Assembly: GCA_022508805.1 (NCBI GenBank)
Contig: JAFLUM010000012.1
Coordinates: 1-52,530, forward strand
Origin: Oscillospiraceae bacterium
Lineage (GTDB): Bacteria; Bacillota; Clostridia; Oscillospirales; Acutalibacteraceae
Direction of reading: 5' to 3'
Length of the DNA stretch: 52,530 bases
Position 1 is the first letter of the stretch. Each line of letters opens with the position of its first letter. Positions 51,622 to 52,530 of the stretch are shown here, in pieces. A program made the position numbers and the translations under genes. The notes under the pieces are model-generated. The model searched no databases. It had not been told where the DNA came from and saw only the letters and a program-made list of their open reading frames with translations.

Positions 51622-52134
51622 CTATAATTCAATATCAAATTTATACTCTTTATCTATTAAAATATATTTTAATCCGTACTCAATGCACTGATCCAGCATC
51701 AGTGCATTATCTCTCTTTAACATCTCTATAGTGCAATCTACGTCCTCTCCGCGGTATTCAATAGCACTTGCAAATTTTTTGATATCGTCAAAATGATTTT
51801 TAATATAATTTTCACTCATAACCAAGCAATAGAATTTAATTTTGTCTAAATATCCCTTTTCAAAATCTTTCTCCCATTCAAAAGGAATATAACATCCCTC
51901 CACAATGAGGTTTTGGCCGTTTTCAATGGCAGTCTTTATCATTTCACGCACGATCGGCCATAAATAATCCGTCAATAATTCATCATCATAAGGTGTCAAA
52001 GTCGTATTGCCGCTGCGAATAAGCCCCATTTTTAAGTGATCTATGGAAAGATACGGATAGTTATACTTTTCAAGGAGCTTTTGCGCAAGAACCGTCTTGC
52101 CTGTATGGGATGCGCCTGTTATTAAAACAATCAT
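51622..52134 (-). CDS. P-loop kinase-like ATPase
   Basis: ATG at 52134 behind GGAGG; 170 residues. Walker A ITGASHTGKTVLAQKLL at the N-terminus, then YLSIDHLKMGLIRSG and LIVEGCYIPFEWEKDF, with a lid-like Arg region near 130. This resembles small nucleotide, shikimate or zeta-toxin-like kinases; the substrate is not clear. It ends 21 bases before the DUF362 start and may be cotranscribed with it. Confidence 0.75.
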   Translation of the reverse strand: MIVLITGASHTGKTVLAQKLLEKYNYPYLSIDHLKMGLIRSGNTTLTPYDDELLTDYLWPIVREMIKTAIENGQNLIVEGCYIPFEWEKDFEKGYLDKIKFYCLVMSENYIKNHFDDIKKFASAIEYRGEDVDCTIEMLKRDNALMLDQCIEYGLKYILIDKEYKFDIEL

Positions 52135-52220
52135 TTTGCCTCCGATTGACTGTTCTGCGAATTTCAATTTATAGTCTTATATTATTCTATCACCAAAACG
52201 CAATTTTTTCAACATAATAA

Positions 52221-52262
52221 GAAAAACCTCTCTCGCCTTAGTAGACAAAAGAGGTTTCTTTC
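52221..52262. terminator. Hairpin between the kinase gene and the tRNA region
   Basis: AAACCTCT (52224-52231) pairs with AGAGGTTT (52250-52257); A-run before and T-rich tail after. It lies two bases before the tRNA-end copy at 52264. Confidence 0.65.
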
Positions 52263-52263
52263 G

Positions 52264-52285
52264 TGGTCCGAGTGACAGGACTTGA
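52264..52285 (-). repeat. 22-bp copy of the tRNA-Pro 3' end
   Basis: Identical to 52479-52500. It covers the tRNA-Pro 3' end from the T-loop through the acceptor strand to the encoded CCA, without the rest of the tRNA. The extent is like the fragment at 10603-10625. It may be an integration-site footprint or a remnant of a second tRNA gene. Confidence 0.7.
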
Positions 52286-52440
52286 CCGTCTGCTACGGCT
52301 AACGCCTTGCATACTATCCGCTTCGGCGACCCAATGCTTCGCATTCGGTACCCGCCTCGCGCTTTCGGCTAAAAATGTGCCACCGGCACATTTTCTTAAC
52401 GCCGAAACCTTCACAGGTTCAAGTCCTGTTAATGCAGTAT
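52286..52440. other. Gene-free segment with an inverted T-arm-like sequence
   Basis: No gene is seen. On the plus strand 52413-52429 reads as a perfect T-arm, ACAGG TTCAAGT CCTGT, which is the inverted form of the tRNA-Pro T-arm copied at 52264-52285. Between them are small TTCG-containing hairpins and AATGTGCC/GGCACATT (52370-52393). It looks like a small intergenic repeat placed between tRNA fragments. Confidence 0.45.
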
Positions 52441-52477
52441 AAAAAATACACCTGCCGCTAAAGCGACAGATGTATTT
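52441..52477 (-). terminator. Terminator of tRNA-Pro
   Basis: AAAATACA and TGTATTTT close a hairpin containing CTG and CAG and the loop region around TAAAG; on the minus strand it ends in a T-run, just after the CCA end of tRNA-Pro. Confidence 0.8.
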
Positions 52478-52478
52478 T

Positions 52479-52530
52479 TGGTCCGAGTGACAGGACTTGA
52501 ACCTGCGGCCTCTTGACCCCCAGTCAAGCG
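52479..52530 (-). tRNA. tRNA-Pro (anticodon GGG), 5' part beyond the window
   Basis: Minus strand. Anticodon stem CTTGA/TCAAG around CTGGGGG gives anticodon GGG. Variable loop and T-arm GCAGG TTCAAGT CCTGT follow, then acceptor strand CACTCGG, A and encoded CCA at 52481-52479. About 25 nt of the 5' end are outside the window. Confidence 0.9.

Overview
The window looks like the chromosome of a low-GC, spore-forming Clostridia bacterium, probably a gut or rumen member of the Ruminococcaceae/Oscillospiraceae. Support comes from sporulation genes (spoIIR, yunB, a bofA-like gene), an ispH-rpsA fusion, a four-gene sodium-pump decarboxylase operon, host- and plant-glycan glycosidases (GH20, GH27, a clan GH-A-like enzyme), a cohesin-domain surface protein, and strong TTGACA/TATAAT-type promoters with AGGAGG ribosome sites. 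No species is claimed.

Layout. (1) 1-10.6 kb is accessory DNA: a one-strand operon of DNA-processing genes (DUF932-like, YqaJ nuclease, RecD2-like helicase, Rad52/Sak-like annealing protein, zinc-finger/Toprim primase-like protein) among small unknown genes. It ends at a terminator, a 24-bp palindrome with five 10-bp tandem repeats, and a 23-nt fragment like a tRNA 3' end followed by a terminator. This reads as the right end of an element integrated in a tRNA gene, with the left end outside the window. (2) 10.7-15.3 kb: membrane M28 peptidase, DUF2752 and TM2 proteins, a GPH sugar symporter and sfsA. (3) 15.4-18.9 kb, minus strand: oadA, oadG-like, biotin carrier and oadB, which decarboxylate oxaloacetate and export Na+. 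(4) 19-23.2 kb, minus strand: large extracellular glycosidase, a sulfite-exporter-type transporter split in two genes, a methyltransferase and tRNA-Val. (5) 23.2-25.9 kb: bofA-like, small proteins, DUF1292, 6S RNA with a 40-bp tail duplication, spoIIR. (6) 26-29.4 kb: GH20 hexosaminidase and a Na/phosphate symporter. (7) 29.4-37.7 kb: ackA divergent from tmcAL, an RpiR regulator, a flavoprotein, then cmk-plsC-ispH/rpsA. (8) 37.7-46.7 kb: GH27, yunB, ligA, an RluA-type synthase, cohesin protein, second M28 peptidase. (9) 46.8-50.7 kb: a PadR regulator with two paralogous HAAS-type membrane proteins. (10) 50.7-52.5 kb: DUF362 protein, P-loop kinase-like protein, and a tRNA-Pro cut by the window end, next to scrambled tRNA fragments.

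The most unusual signal is a pair of related structured leaders directly upstream of two unrelated genes: GH20 (25970-26096) and plsC (34816-34974). Both share several helices, a loop that can pair perfectly with the segment beside the ribosome site, and the start codon itself. This may be an undescribed cis-regulatory RNA or a mobile regulatory repeat. Other items of note are a stand-alone S1 start inside the ispH-rpsA fusion, the OadG tail repeats, and the tRNA-end att-like fragments at both ends of the window.
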